Source of the DNA: Thermincola carboxydiphila
Lineage (GTDB): Bacteria > Bacillota > Thermincolia > Thermincolales > UBA2595
NCBI GenBank assembly: GCA_016841325.1
Contig: JAENZJ010000026.1
Coordinates: 1-44,653 of the forward strand
Direction of reading: 5' to 3'
Length of the DNA stretch: 44,653 nt
The notes beneath the pieces are model-generated. The model was not told the origin of the DNA and made no database searches. It worked only from the letters and a program-made list of their open reading frames with translations. Positions 24,671 to 31,528 of this stretch are shown here, piece by piece. The position numbers and the translations under genes were made by a program. The first letter of the stretch is position 1, and each line of letters opens with the position of its first letter.

Positions 24671-25639
24671 CTAGATCAGGGATTCATCAACAAGTTCCTC
24701 ATAGGTAAATGGTTCTTCCAGGAGCCCTTTTTCCACCATCCAGTCAACCACATTTAGCACATCTTCACGTGCCGGGACCTGAGGAGGAGAAAATGTAGGC
24801 GCTTTATAAGTATCCTTAACAGGTTCCGGAATCTTCGCCTTATCTATTAACAGAGGCCGGTATTTGTCAGGATTTTGAGTCAGCATCTGTCCTGCTCTGC
24901 CATAGACCTCAATAAGATTGCTGATGGCTTCCTTTTTGGTATCAATAGATTCTTTACGGAATAGCAGCACAACCTGGGATACATTTATATCTGAAAGGGT
25001 GTCATCAAGAATCACCCTGGCGCCCTGTTTTTCTGCCAGGGAAGCCAGCGGGTCCGGCAGCAGTGCTGCTTTCACCTGGTTGTTTACTAGCATCTGAACC
25101 CTGATAGGCATTTTGGGAATACTTATTTTTTTAATCTGGTCCCTGGTAAGGCCCTCGTTAGCCAGTAATTTATCAGTGACATATTCGATAATTGTGTTTT
25201 CCGAGATTGCGATTTCAACCCCTGCCAGGTCCCTTGGGCTCTTAAACTCTGAATCCGGAGACCCCAGGAGGGCGAACCTGCCTTCCTGAGGGGTTACCCC
25301 TAGGGTTATGGGGCCAATCCTTACATCGGTGCCGCCTTTTTTCAGGAGACATGCTGCAATAATATCAGCTGCCTCGCCGTCAATCTGACCTGCCTGCATT
25401 GCTGCATCCCGCTCAGCAGCACTGGGAAAAGGGACAAGTTCCACATTAAGCCCGGCCTGTTTAAATTGGCCCTCTGCCTCTGCCACGAACAGGGGCAGAT
25501 TATCCTCTATAAACAAAACACCTATTTTTAACGGCTGACTGTCAAGTGATGCCGAACCCTTTTCCTCTTGAGCCTTACAACCAGTCAGGCTGCTCACAAT
25601 CAGTAGCAAAACTGCTGTTAAAACCAATATTTTTTTCAC
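24671..25639 (-). CDS. ABC transporter substrate-binding lipoprotein, NMT1/SsuA-like
   Basis: This 322-residue protein has a lipoprotein signal (lipobox LTGC, Cys near 20) and a periplasmic-binding-protein type 2 fold of the NMT1/THI5-SsuA group: KIGVLFIEDNLPLFVAEAEGQF (about 38-59) and later IPIRVQMLVNNQVKAALLPDPL. It captures a small anionic or heterocyclic solute for the adjacent permease and ATPase. The ligand cannot be read from sequence. It is the first gene of the minus-strand operon that ends with the YkuD-like and FmdE genes. No thiamine or sulfonate pathway genes are nearby, and no riboswitch was seen upstream. Confidence 0.88.
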   Translation of the reverse strand: MKKILVLTAVLLLIVSSLTGCKAQEEKGSASLDSQPLKIGVLFIEDNLPLFVAEAEGQFKQAGLNVELVPFPSAAERDAAMQAGQIDGEAADIIAACLLKKGGTDVRIGPITLGVTPQEGRFALLGSPDSEFKSPRDLAGVEIAISENTIIEYVTDKLLANEGLTRDQIKKISIPKMPIRVQMLVNNQVKAALLPDPLASLAEKQGARVILDDTLSDINVSQVVLLFRKESIDTKKEAISNLIEVYGRAGQMLTQNPDKYRPLLIDKAKIPEPVKDTYKAPTFSPPQVPAREDVLNVVDWMVEKGLLEEPFTYEELVDESLI

Positions 25640-25746
25640 CGGTCTCTCTCCTTTTTTAATTTATTTTTTGTAATATTATTATATTTTTGTAATTAATTTT
25701 TCGACAACTCCCGGCAAATTCCCTTTGATATTTTGCGAAAAAATAA

Positions 25747-25793
25747 GAGCGGCCGATGAGTTCTCTACCAAAGCAGACTCATCTGCACCGCTC
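25747..25793 (-). terminator. Terminator after the Flp-like pilin gene
   Basis: GAGCGG and GATGAGT arms (25747-25761) pair with 25777-25793 over most of their length. On the minus strand the stem is followed by TTATTTTTT. It lies 57 bases past the stop at 25850. Confidence 0.75.
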
Positions 25794-25849
25794 GGATATC
25801 TCCGGCTAAAACCGGCTTCTGACCATGCAGCATCCTCCGGACAATACCT

Positions 25850-26032
25850 TTAATCAGGAATGGCAGTATTTGAATCCGTGTAAAGCTGCACAACCCGCTG
25901 TCCTGCCAGCAGCAGGGCACCGGCAGCTGCAACTGCCAGGAGTCCCAGTACCAGTCCATACTCCGTCAGTCCCTGGCCGTTATTTTCAGTAACAAGTTTT
26001 GCCAACAGTTTCAACTGTCTCCCACCCTTCAT
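25850..26032 (-). CDS. Flp/type IVb pilin-like small protein
   Basis: This 60-residue protein has a basic N-terminus, then NNGQGLTEYGLVLGLLAVAAAGALLLAG (about 17-44). This is the class-III prepilin pattern: G cleavage site, Glu five residues into the mature chain, Tyr next to it, and one hydrophobic helix. Flp pilins build Tad-type adhesive pili. No tad assembly genes (ATPase, platform, prepilin peptidase) are in the window, so it is an orphan here or serves a distant locus. The ATG has AAGGGTGGG upstream. It is divergent from the MPN-LysM gene. Confidence 0.75.
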   Translation of the reverse strand: MKGGRQLKLLAKLVTENNGQGLTEYGLVLGLLAVAAAGALLLAGQRVVQLYTDSNTAIPD

Positions 26033-26222
26033 AAGACTGATTTCGGTCCGGAAACACAGTTATGATACCTTCTTAGTTTATATCGGCAATTCTCGGCCAT
26101 AACTTTAGCAGTTATTCCTTTCCGGCATGTCAAAAATCAGGATGTTTTTTACATTTATGCAGGTAATAATAATATTTTATAGAATTATTTTTATAGAATT
26201 TATTGCAGAAACAGGTGATAAT

Positions 26223-27176
26223 ATGTCGGGTGCCCGGATACTGGTTTCAAATACAATTATTCCTCAACTGGACACGGTTTTTGAGGCCTCCCCTGCATGT
26301 GACTGGGGCGGTGTCCTTGTTGGTGAAATCAGTGAAAAAGATAGCACTGTAACCACTACTGTTTATGGGGCATTCCCGGGAACTTACAAAGAGTCTTTTC
26401 TGGACGAATTCCGTACCACCTCTCAGATGTGGAAGGACTTTTATAATGAGCGTGACCGGCATTACCCCGGCGCAAAAATAGTAGGCTGGTATTATTATTC
26501 ACCTGCTTCGTGGCAGCCCTCTGAACAGAATATTGATATCCACAACACTTTTTTTGATACTCCAGGTCAGGTGTTTCTTTTTATGGACCGCAACGGGTCG
26601 GCCCACTGTTACCTGAAGGAGGCATCAGGAGGCAATCTGTTCCCGGTTAGTTTTTCCGAATTTACCGGACAATCCGGCTTAAACCGGAGCGGGCACGGTA
26701 CAGCTGATGAGACTGTACCGGAAACCGGAGGCAAAACATTGCTTAAAATTGGCTTGAAAAAAGTTAGTGTGTTTTTTGTTTTTTTTGCGGTATGCATCTT
26801 GGGCCTGATGTATAAAGACCTTACCAAACCTATTATAAACACTCCGGATCCACTTCCGGTATCCATACAGGAAAAGGCTACCGCTGATGTCGAATCATCC
26901 GGTACGGTTCCGCCACCCCGGTCCGAAGAAAAAGCCACAGATCCTTCTCAAACTGACAATCCCGGCTTCGCTGCTCCCGAGAGTACTCCTGAACCGGAAA
27001 CCGTATATTATATCGTAAAAAAAGGTGACTCCCTTTGGTCTATTTCCGAAAAATTCTATGGATCCGGATTTAAATTTTATAAAATACTTGAATCCAACAA
27101 TATTTATAATCCCAGGAACCTTTATACCGGGCAGCAACTGACTATTCTGCCCGAATCCGCCAGCAGTAATCGGTAG
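26223..27176 (+). CDS. Degenerate MPN (JAB/Mov34-like) domain - membrane helix - LysM protein
   Basis: I choose the ATG at 26223 (317 residues) after AGGTGAT; upstream codons lack an RBS. The N-terminal domain (about 5-130) follows the MPN pattern: WGGVLVGE (28-35, the Glu position of the active site), IVGWYYYSPASW (86-97) and IHNTFFDTPGQVFLFMD (106-122). In active JAMM enzymes the GWY is followed by His-Ser-His; here it reads Tyr-Tyr-Ser, so zinc ligands are lost. A single membrane helix (about 181-196), a Pro/Ser/Thr-rich linker and a C-terminal LysM domain (YYIVKKGDSLWSISEKFYG, about 267-312) follow. The LysM should face the wall and the MPN domain the cytoplasm. It is divergent from the Flp-like pilin. 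Confidence 0.75.
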   Translation: MSGARILVSNTIIPQLDTVFEASPACDWGGVLVGEISEKDSTVTTTVYGAFPGTYKESFLDEFRTTSQMWKDFYNERDRHYPGAKIVGWYYYSPASWQPSEQNIDIHNTFFDTPGQVFLFMDRNGSAHCYLKEASGGNLFPVSFSEFTGQSGLNRSGHGTADETVPETGGKTLLKIGLKKVSVFFVFFAVCILGLMYKDLTKPIINTPDPLPVSIQEKATADVESSGTVPPPRSEEKATDPSQTDNPGFAAPESTPEPETVYYIVKKGDSLWSISEKFYGSGFKFYKILESNNIYNPRNLYTGQQLTILPESASSNR

Positions 27177-27244
27177 ACCCTCCCTTATGAAGGCAAAGTT
27201 TAACCCTTTATAACAGCGAGTGAGCTCACCCGTATTTTACGCAA

Positions 27245-27271
27245 AAAAATAACGCCTAAGGCGTTATTTTT
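27245..27271. terminator. Bidirectional terminator
   Basis: AAAAATAACGCC-TAA-GGCGTTATTTTT is a perfect 12-bp stem with U-tracts in both directions. It ends the plus-strand LysM gene and overlaps the stop of the convergent 39-residue ORF. Confidence 0.85.
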
Positions 27272-27389
27272 ATTTGTTTTGTGAGTTCATAGTTTTAAGG
27301 TCGGCCCTGGCAATAATGCTGACTATAACACCGGTAAAAAAGGTTGCAATAATTCCAAAAACAACTGCATCCACCCATGAAAGAAACAT
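27270..27389 (-). CDS. 39-residue membrane peptide
   Basis: ATG at 27389 preceded by GGAGGGG at 7 bases; stop TAA at 27272-27270. It encodes a single membrane helix (FLSWVDAVVFGIIATFFTGV through IVSIIAR) with a short polar tail DLKTMNSQNK. I do not recognise it. The RBS and clean topology make it a credible small gene, too short for most automatic calls. It is followed directly by the bidirectional terminator and preceded by the YlaI-like gene on the same strand. Confidence 0.55.
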   Translation of the reverse strand: MFLSWVDAVVFGIIATFFTGVIVSIIARADLKTMNSQNK

Positions 27390-27427
27390 CTTATTACCCC
27401 TCCCCCAATTAAATTTTTATATTAAAG

Positions 27428-27595
27428 CTACATTGGTTTATGAGGTTTCTGACCCTCTTTGGCCTCATGAAAGGTCCTAGCCATACAGAGGTTGCAAATA
27501 TAAACGGCCTTAGGGTTTTTCTGTAGTTTTCTGTAATCAACGTGCTCCTCGGTGATGCCTTCTTTTTTTCCACACATCATACACTTGACTTGCAT
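27428..27595 (-). CDS. YlaI/DUF2197-like zinc-ribbon protein
   Basis: This 55-residue protein has two Cys pairs: VKCMMCGKKEGI (Cys5, Cys8) and YICNLCMART (Cys34, Cys37). The layout matches the DUF2197/YlaI family of small zinc-binding proteins in Firmicutes (K-C-x2-C ... Y-x-C-x2-C). Function is unknown. ATG at 27595 has AAAGGGGGGG upstream. A comFB-like gene lies upstream on the same strand. Confidence 0.75.
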   Translation of the reverse strand: MQVKCMMCGKKEGITEEHVDYRKLQKNPKAVYICNLCMARTFHEAKEGQKPHKPM

Positions 27596-27671
27596 TCCTA
27601 CCCCCCCCTTTGGATGGCTCTCTTAATATTAATATATCATAAATTGAAGAAATTGGATACTATTTTGATGC

Positions 27672-27950
27672 TCAAACATCATGGTGAGGCTCTTTTTGTA
27701 CCTGGAGCACAGCTTTGGTAATCTCTGTAATCACCTTTATCCTGGTGTCCATGTACGAAGCCAGAAGTTTGGAAAACACTTCACCCTTCTGAGAAACATA
27801 ATACTGTGGAGGCAGGTTGTTTAATGCAATAGCCATTATATCATAACGGCACTTTTCACATTTGCACATTCCTTCCTTTTTTTCCAGGACTTCATCAAGT
27901 ACTTCCCTGACAACTTTCTCCGTATAGTTATGGAGTTCCAGAAAAACCAC
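27672..27950 (-). CDS. ComFB family protein
   Basis: The conserved part reads FLELHNYTEKVVREVLDEVL, then CKCEKCRYDIMAIALNNLPPQYYVS. This is the ComFB pattern: ELHNYTE, a C-x-C-x2-C zinc-like site, and DI-x-A-x-ALNNLPP. ComFB proteins come from the comF competence operon, and some homologues bind cyclic dinucleotides. I place the start at GTG 27950 (92 residues), near GGAAAGG, although the spacing is short. The frame extends to a TTG at 28028 without an RBS. No comFA/comFC is adjacent, so the gene stands alone. The start is uncertain; the family is clear. Confidence 0.8.
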   Translation of the reverse strand: MVFLELHNYTEKVVREVLDEVLEKKEGMCKCEKCRYDIMAIALNNLPPQYYVSQKGEVFSKLLASYMDTRIKVITEITKAVLQVQKEPHHDV

Positions 27951-28069
27951 ACCCTTTCCAGCAGGACCAGTATGATATGAACGGTATTTCACAAACCAAA
28001 CAATTCCCTGGCTGAGTTCCGGAATCAATACAATTTAATATTCAGCAAACATTTCGAAATTCCTGCAAA

Positions 28070-28621
28070 TTATTTAATGACTTTTCTGTAAAATTCGGCA
28101 AAGAGATCTGCCATTACCCGGTAACCTTTCTTGCTGGGATGAACTTCATCACTGTAACACTCATACCTTATCTGTCCTGCATTATCAGTCATGACAGGAG
28201 TAAAGTCCACAAGCGGTATCCCTGAAGCTAAGGAGTATTCTTTAAGCCACTTACGGTATTCCTGCAGGATATTTTCCAGAAACCGGTCAGAACTTGGGAT
28301 CGGCAGCCCCAGTACCTGTCTGATTTTGTTTTCAGCGGCCAGGGCCGTCATCTTTAGAATATTCTTTTTGTAATCCTCCACGGGAACCCTGATACTGGCA
28401 TCATTTGTTCCTACCATAATACACACATAATCAGGAGCTATGGAAATTACATGTCTTTCAAAACGATAACACAAATCAAGTGCGGTCTCCCCGTTAATTC
28501 CCCTGTTAATCAGGGTAGTCCCCAGTACGGCACCTGACAAAGCAACCCAGGAATATTCGGGCCCGTAAGGATACCCCCATGTTATACTGTCACCCAGGCA
28601 TACTATTTTACTGGAGTTCAT
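28070..28621 (-). CDS. SGNH/GDSL hydrolase
   Basis: I choose the ATG at 28621 (183 residues) after AAGGGAAG. Block I is VCLGDSITWGYPYG (Ser nucleophile near 11), block II has the Gly of NRGINGE, block III is MVGTNDASIR (Asn near 74), and block V is DEVHPSKKGY (Asp/His near 160-163). All four SGNH catalytic residues are present. The family deacylates lipids, peptidoglycan or carbohydrates; the substrate is unknown. There is no signal peptide, so it probably acts in the cytoplasm. Its start overlaps the end of the K+ channel RCK module by 14 bases, suggesting translational coupling. Confidence 0.88.
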   Translation of the reverse strand: MNSSKIVCLGDSITWGYPYGPEYSWVALSGAVLGTTLINRGINGETALDLCYRFERHVISIAPDYVCIMVGTNDASIRVPVEDYKKNILKMTALAAENKIRQVLGLPIPSSDRFLENILQEYRKWLKEYSLASGIPLVDFTPVMTDNAGQIRYECYSDEVHPSKKGYRVMADLFAEFYRKVIK

Positions 28622-29279
28622 AATTCTTCCCTTCTTTTGCAGACGCCAGTTTCTCCAGTTCAGCAAGCTGGGACCTTGTCCCGATAGCTATCAAAAGATC
28701 ACCCTTCAGAATGACCTCCTGTGCGCCGGGATTAGTAATTATGTCTTCATTTCTCTTAATGGCTACAATCATTGTGCCAGTGAGCTGTTTTAACCTCGAA
28801 TCCTTCAATGTCTGCCCTATCAGCGGCGAATTCTCTGAAGTTACCAGTTCTTCAATCTCAAACTCGAGCTCTTCCTTATGGATAAGAGTTTCCACAAAAT
28901 CCACACTGACAGGTTTAAGTATTGAAATCGCCATCCTCCGGCCGCCTATGACTGAAGGGGAAATGACCTTGTCAGCCCCTGCTCTTATCAGCTTGGACTT
29001 GGATTCAGCGATATCTCCCCTGGCTACAATCCTGATATCAGGATTCAATTCCTTTGCAGTAAGGGTAACAAACACGTTTTCCGCATCACCCGGCAGTGCG
29101 GTAATCAGACCTTTGGCAGTGTTAATCCCTGCCTCCAGAAGAACTTCGTCTTTTGTAGCATCATTATTGATGACAAGTACTCCGTCTTCCTGCAGGTTCC
29201 TGATAACCTCTTCATTCCTGTCAATGACCACAAAAGGAACCTTTTCCGTCATCAGCCTGCAGATAACATGCCGTCCCAC
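28608..29279 (-). CDS. RCK (TrkA-N/TrkA-C) module of a K+ channel, separated by an in-frame TAG
   Basis: This frame continues the pore gene at 29331 in the same register after an amber codon. Its first usable start (GTG 29279) gives 223 residues. TrkA-N contains FVVIDRNEEVIRNLQEDG (about 15-32) and VINNDATKDEVLLEAGI (about 35-51); TrkA-C follows from about 140. The glycine motif CGAGRVG of the nucleotide-binding fold is encoded at about 29296-29274, mostly before that GTG. A separately initiated protein would lack its first strand, so the module looks functional only if the TAG is read through or an upstream non-standard start is used. It could be a pseudogene. Confidence 0.7.
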   Translation of the reverse strand: MGRHVICRLMTEKVPFVVIDRNEEVIRNLQEDGVLVINNDATKDEVLLEAGINTAKGLITALPGDAENVFVTLTAKELNPDIRIVARGDIAESKSKLIRAGADKVISPSVIGGRRMAISILKPVSVDFVETLIHKEELEFEIEELVTSENSPLIGQTLKDSRLKQLTGTMIVAIKRNEDIITNPGAQEVILKGDLLIAIGTRSQLAELEKLASAKEGKNYELQ

Positions 29280-29330
29280 TCTGCCTGCACCGCAAAGGAT
29301 TATATGGTTTTCCAGATTGTTTATTTTTTT

Positions 29331-29636
29331 CTACATTTTCGACCGCCCCATAATATTTTTTATATGTCCTTCGAGGACAAACCCGACAATGGTACCAAAA
29401 GCATAAGCCACAAGGCTGACACCAAAAACTATCAGGGCCAATGTGAATATTTTGCCTGGAACAGAAGCCGGAACCCTGTCATACCCAATGGCTGTTGTTG
29501 TGATCAGACTGATGGTCACGGCAAAAGAATCCAGGGGTGAATATCCTTCAATGAAATAAAACCCGATAGTTCCGATTATTATTATAACAACAAGGGAAAG
29601 GCTGGCAATCAGGAGCTTTCTGTTGGGATTCTTCAA
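29331..29636 (-). CDS. Two-helix pore module (ion channel family 2), ends at in-frame TAG
   Basis: This 101-residue protein has a membrane helix (about 8-28), a pore helix and filter (FAVTISLITTTAIGYDRVPA, about 38-57), and a second helix (about 61-82), then EGHIKNIMGRSKM. This is the M1-P-M2 of a MthK/YugO-like channel. The filter reads I-G-Y-D-R where K+ channels usually have V-G-Y-G-D/E, so the third glycine is replaced. The stop is TAG (29333-29331). The next 17 codons in frame read KKINNLENHIILCGAGR, the expected linker and start of the RCK domain. The gene was therefore almost certainly one reading frame. Confidence 0.8.
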   Translation of the reverse strand: MKNPNRKLLIASLSLVVIIIIGTIGFYFIEGYSPLDSFAVTISLITTTAIGYDRVPASVPGKIFTLALIVFGVSLVAYAFGTIVGFVLEGHIKNIMGRSKM

Positions 29637-29687
29637 TTAATATCACTTCCATTTCCGGATAAATTTATATTATTCGGGCAAAAGGTA

Positions 29688-30101
29688 TTATTTCCCTTCA
29701 ATATCACTGCCAGACTGCCTTGCCTGCCCCCAATACCATTGGGCAAATTGCTCAATGTCTTTTCTTATTGAATTAACCACAAAAGAAATTATTGTCACAT
29801 CATCAAGAAATCCTAACCCAAGCAAGAAATCAGGAACCAGGTCAACAGGGTTTACAAAATAAATAAGCGCTGCCAGACCTGTAATAATGGTTTTCACCGG
29901 GACCCTGCGGTACTCTCCTTTTGCCCATGCCCCCACCATTTTAATTAATAAATCTATCTCCTGACGTACTTTTTCAATTTTGCCCTTTTCTCTTTCAGAC
30001 TTGACCAATGCCCTGTTAATAATTTCCGTTGTCTTCTTAATATCTCCTGCAATTTTTTCCGCCTTACGCCTGCTGGGTCCAAAACCGGCCGGTTGTTTCA
30101 A
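29688..30101 (-). CDS. DUF1232 (YkvA-like) protein
   Basis: This 137-residue protein starts with TTG at 30101, preceded by AAAGGAG. The C-terminal half has the DUF1232 signature AALIYFVNPVDLVPDFLLGLGFLDDVTII (about 75-103): a short membrane-associated helix pair with Y-x3-P-D/N-P-x-D-x-I/V-P-D. The N-terminal half is basic and helical (KSEREKGKIEKVRQEID). The role is unknown. It lies upstream of the K+ channel gene by about 50 bases and may be cotranscribed. Confidence 0.82.
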   Translation of the reverse strand: MKQPAGFGPSRRKAEKIAGDIKKTTEIINRALVKSEREKGKIEKVRQEIDLLIKMVGAWAKGEYRRVPVKTIITGLAALIYFVNPVDLVPDFLLGLGFLDDVTIISFVVNSIRKDIEQFAQWYWGQARQSGSDIEGK

Positions 30102-30232
30102 GCTGCCTTTCTCCTTTCATCCGGTAATATAACAAAAGTTTCTACCTAAGCATTAAGGAAACCTTTGTTAATATCCGGAAATTATCTTTGAGCTGTCCCT
30201 AATTCTACTCTAAAGTATAATGTCCTAAATAT

Positions 30233-30263
30233 TAAAAAAAAGCCTCAAGCTGACGCTTAAGGC
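30233..30263 (-). terminator. Strong intrinsic terminator
   Basis: On the minus strand GCCTTAAGC-GTCA-GCTTGAGGC (one mismatch) is followed by eight T. It lies 300 bases past the ddl stop and shields the YkvA gene. A second hairpin CACCTTA...TAAGGTG (30267-30286) precedes it in the same direction. Confidence 0.8.
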
Positions 30264-30397
30264 AAACACCTTAAATATATAAGGTGAAGGCGGGCTGTTT
30301 GGTAAAAGTAACCACTATTTACTGTGTGATTTTAATTATTCTACAATAATATCTAAATTCCTGCATAAATTTGTATTTTTTTATCCTACAGTAATTA

Positions 30398-30540
30398 GAT
30401 CTTTTCCACATGTACCCGCAAGGGGTACGCCGGATCCATAAACCGCTGAAGCGGTAACGGCTCCGCAGAGTGGAAAAGGCTAAGGAATGTAGTACAGAAC
30501 AGCTCGCACATAGGGAACTAAAATATGCTCGCTGTTCTGG
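30398..30540. other. Hairpin-rich intergenic element downstream of ddl
   Basis: Outer arms CTTTTCCAC and GTGGAAAAG (30401-30409 and 30470-30478) enclose a GTACCC/GGGTAC hairpin and a second stem (GCCGGATCC with GGCTCCGC) capped by ACCGCT-GA-AGCGGT. Next to it is a further pair of 9-bp arms, CAGAACAGC and GCTGTTCTG (30496-30539). I find no ORF with an RBS. The layout is compatible with a structured RNA or a fold-back mobile element. Confidence 0.55.
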
Positions 30541-30566
30541 TAAACACATGTTAAAGCCGGGCCTGT

Positions 30567-31502
30567 TTAAGCATTATGGGCCTCAAAGGCATAGTTTATC
30601 AATCTTTCAATCAGGTCCGGAAATTCGATTCCTGCAGCCCTGGCAGCATCAGGAAAGAGACTTGTCGCCGTCATTCCGGGGCTTGTATTTAACTCCAGGA
30701 CATAAGGTTCATTATTTTCACTCAGCAGAAAATCAACTCTGGATAATCCCTTGCATCCAAGGGCACGATAAGCCCTGGCAGCAATTTCCCTGATTTCTTT
30801 GTCAACCGCCTCGGGAAGCTCTGCCGGGAAATGGCTGCTGGCACCACTGGTGTACTTGGCATGGTAGTCATAAACCCCTGACTGAGACACTATTTCCAGG
30901 ACCGGCAGAACCACAGGTTCCGAATTACCCATGATTGACACCGTCAGTTCCCTGCCTTTGATAAACTGTTCCACAAGGATCTCGTTATCATATTTCAGGC
31001 ATTCCAGAATCCCGTTCCTGACATCTTCCTCCTGAAAGGCAAAGCAGATACCGATAGATGACCCCTGGCTGGCTGACTTAATGACAACAGGCAGCTTCAT
31101 TTTATTGAGGACTATTTGTGAGATTTCCGGAGGTGAAAACTTCTCTCCGTCAATTACCATAAATTCAGGTGTAGGAATTTTTTCGTACACAAAGATTTTT
31201 TTGGTCATAATTTTGTTCATTGCCAGGGAACTGGCCATTACTCCCGGACCCGTATACGGTATGCCCAGAATTTCCAGGAGCCCCTGGACACACCCGTCCT
31301 CTCCGTATTTGCCGTGAAGGGCAACCACTGCTACATCCGGGCCGACCTCCCGCAGTTTTTCGCTAAGGTCCCTCCCGGCATCAATAAGCACAGCATCAAA
31401 ATCCTTTTCTTTCAGAGCATCAAATATTGATCTCCCGGTATTAAGGGATACTTCTCTCTCGGTTGAGAGACCGCCATACAGTATAGCTACTTTTGTCGTC
31501 AT
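30567..31502 (-). CDS. ddl: D-alanine--D-alanine ligase
   Basis: This 311-residue ATP-grasp enzyme joins two D-Ala for peptidoglycan synthesis in the cytoplasm. Visible signatures are the N-terminal KVAILYGGLSTEREVSLNTG (about 4-23), ALHGKYGEDGCVQGLLEILGIPYTG (about 62-86), the ATP-lysine region LPVVIKSASQGSSIGI (about 138-153) and the catalytic RVDFLLSENNEPYVLELNTSPGMT (about 258-281). Length is normal for Ddl. A serine in the substrate loop region is compatible with D-Ala as second substrate. It is followed by hairpin-rich intergenic DNA and lies 26 bases downstream of the PHP gene on the same strand. Confidence 0.95.
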   Translation of the reverse strand: MTTKVAILYGGLSTEREVSLNTGRSIFDALKEKDFDAVLIDAGRDLSEKLREVGPDVAVVALHGKYGEDGCVQGLLEILGIPYTGPGVMASSLAMNKIMTKKIFVYEKIPTPEFMVIDGEKFSPPEISQIVLNKMKLPVVIKSASQGSSIGICFAFQEEDVRNGILECLKYDNEILVEQFIKGRELTVSIMGNSEPVVLPVLEIVSQSGVYDYHAKYTSGASSHFPAELPEAVDKEIREIAARAYRALGCKGLSRVDFLLSENNEPYVLELNTSPGMTATSLFPDAARAAGIEFPDLIERLINYAFEAHNA

Positions 31503-31528
31503 ATAACACCTCCGAAATTTGATCAGGT

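Noticed and set aside
25640-25740. TPP riboswitch upstream of the NMT1-like binding protein
   Set aside because: No TPP aptamer core was found.
29331-29333. TAG in the K+ channel as a pyrrolysine codon
   Set aside because: Nothing in the window supports Pyl use, and the linker position is not a known Pyl site. A nonsense mutation or error is simpler, so it is kept only as a test.
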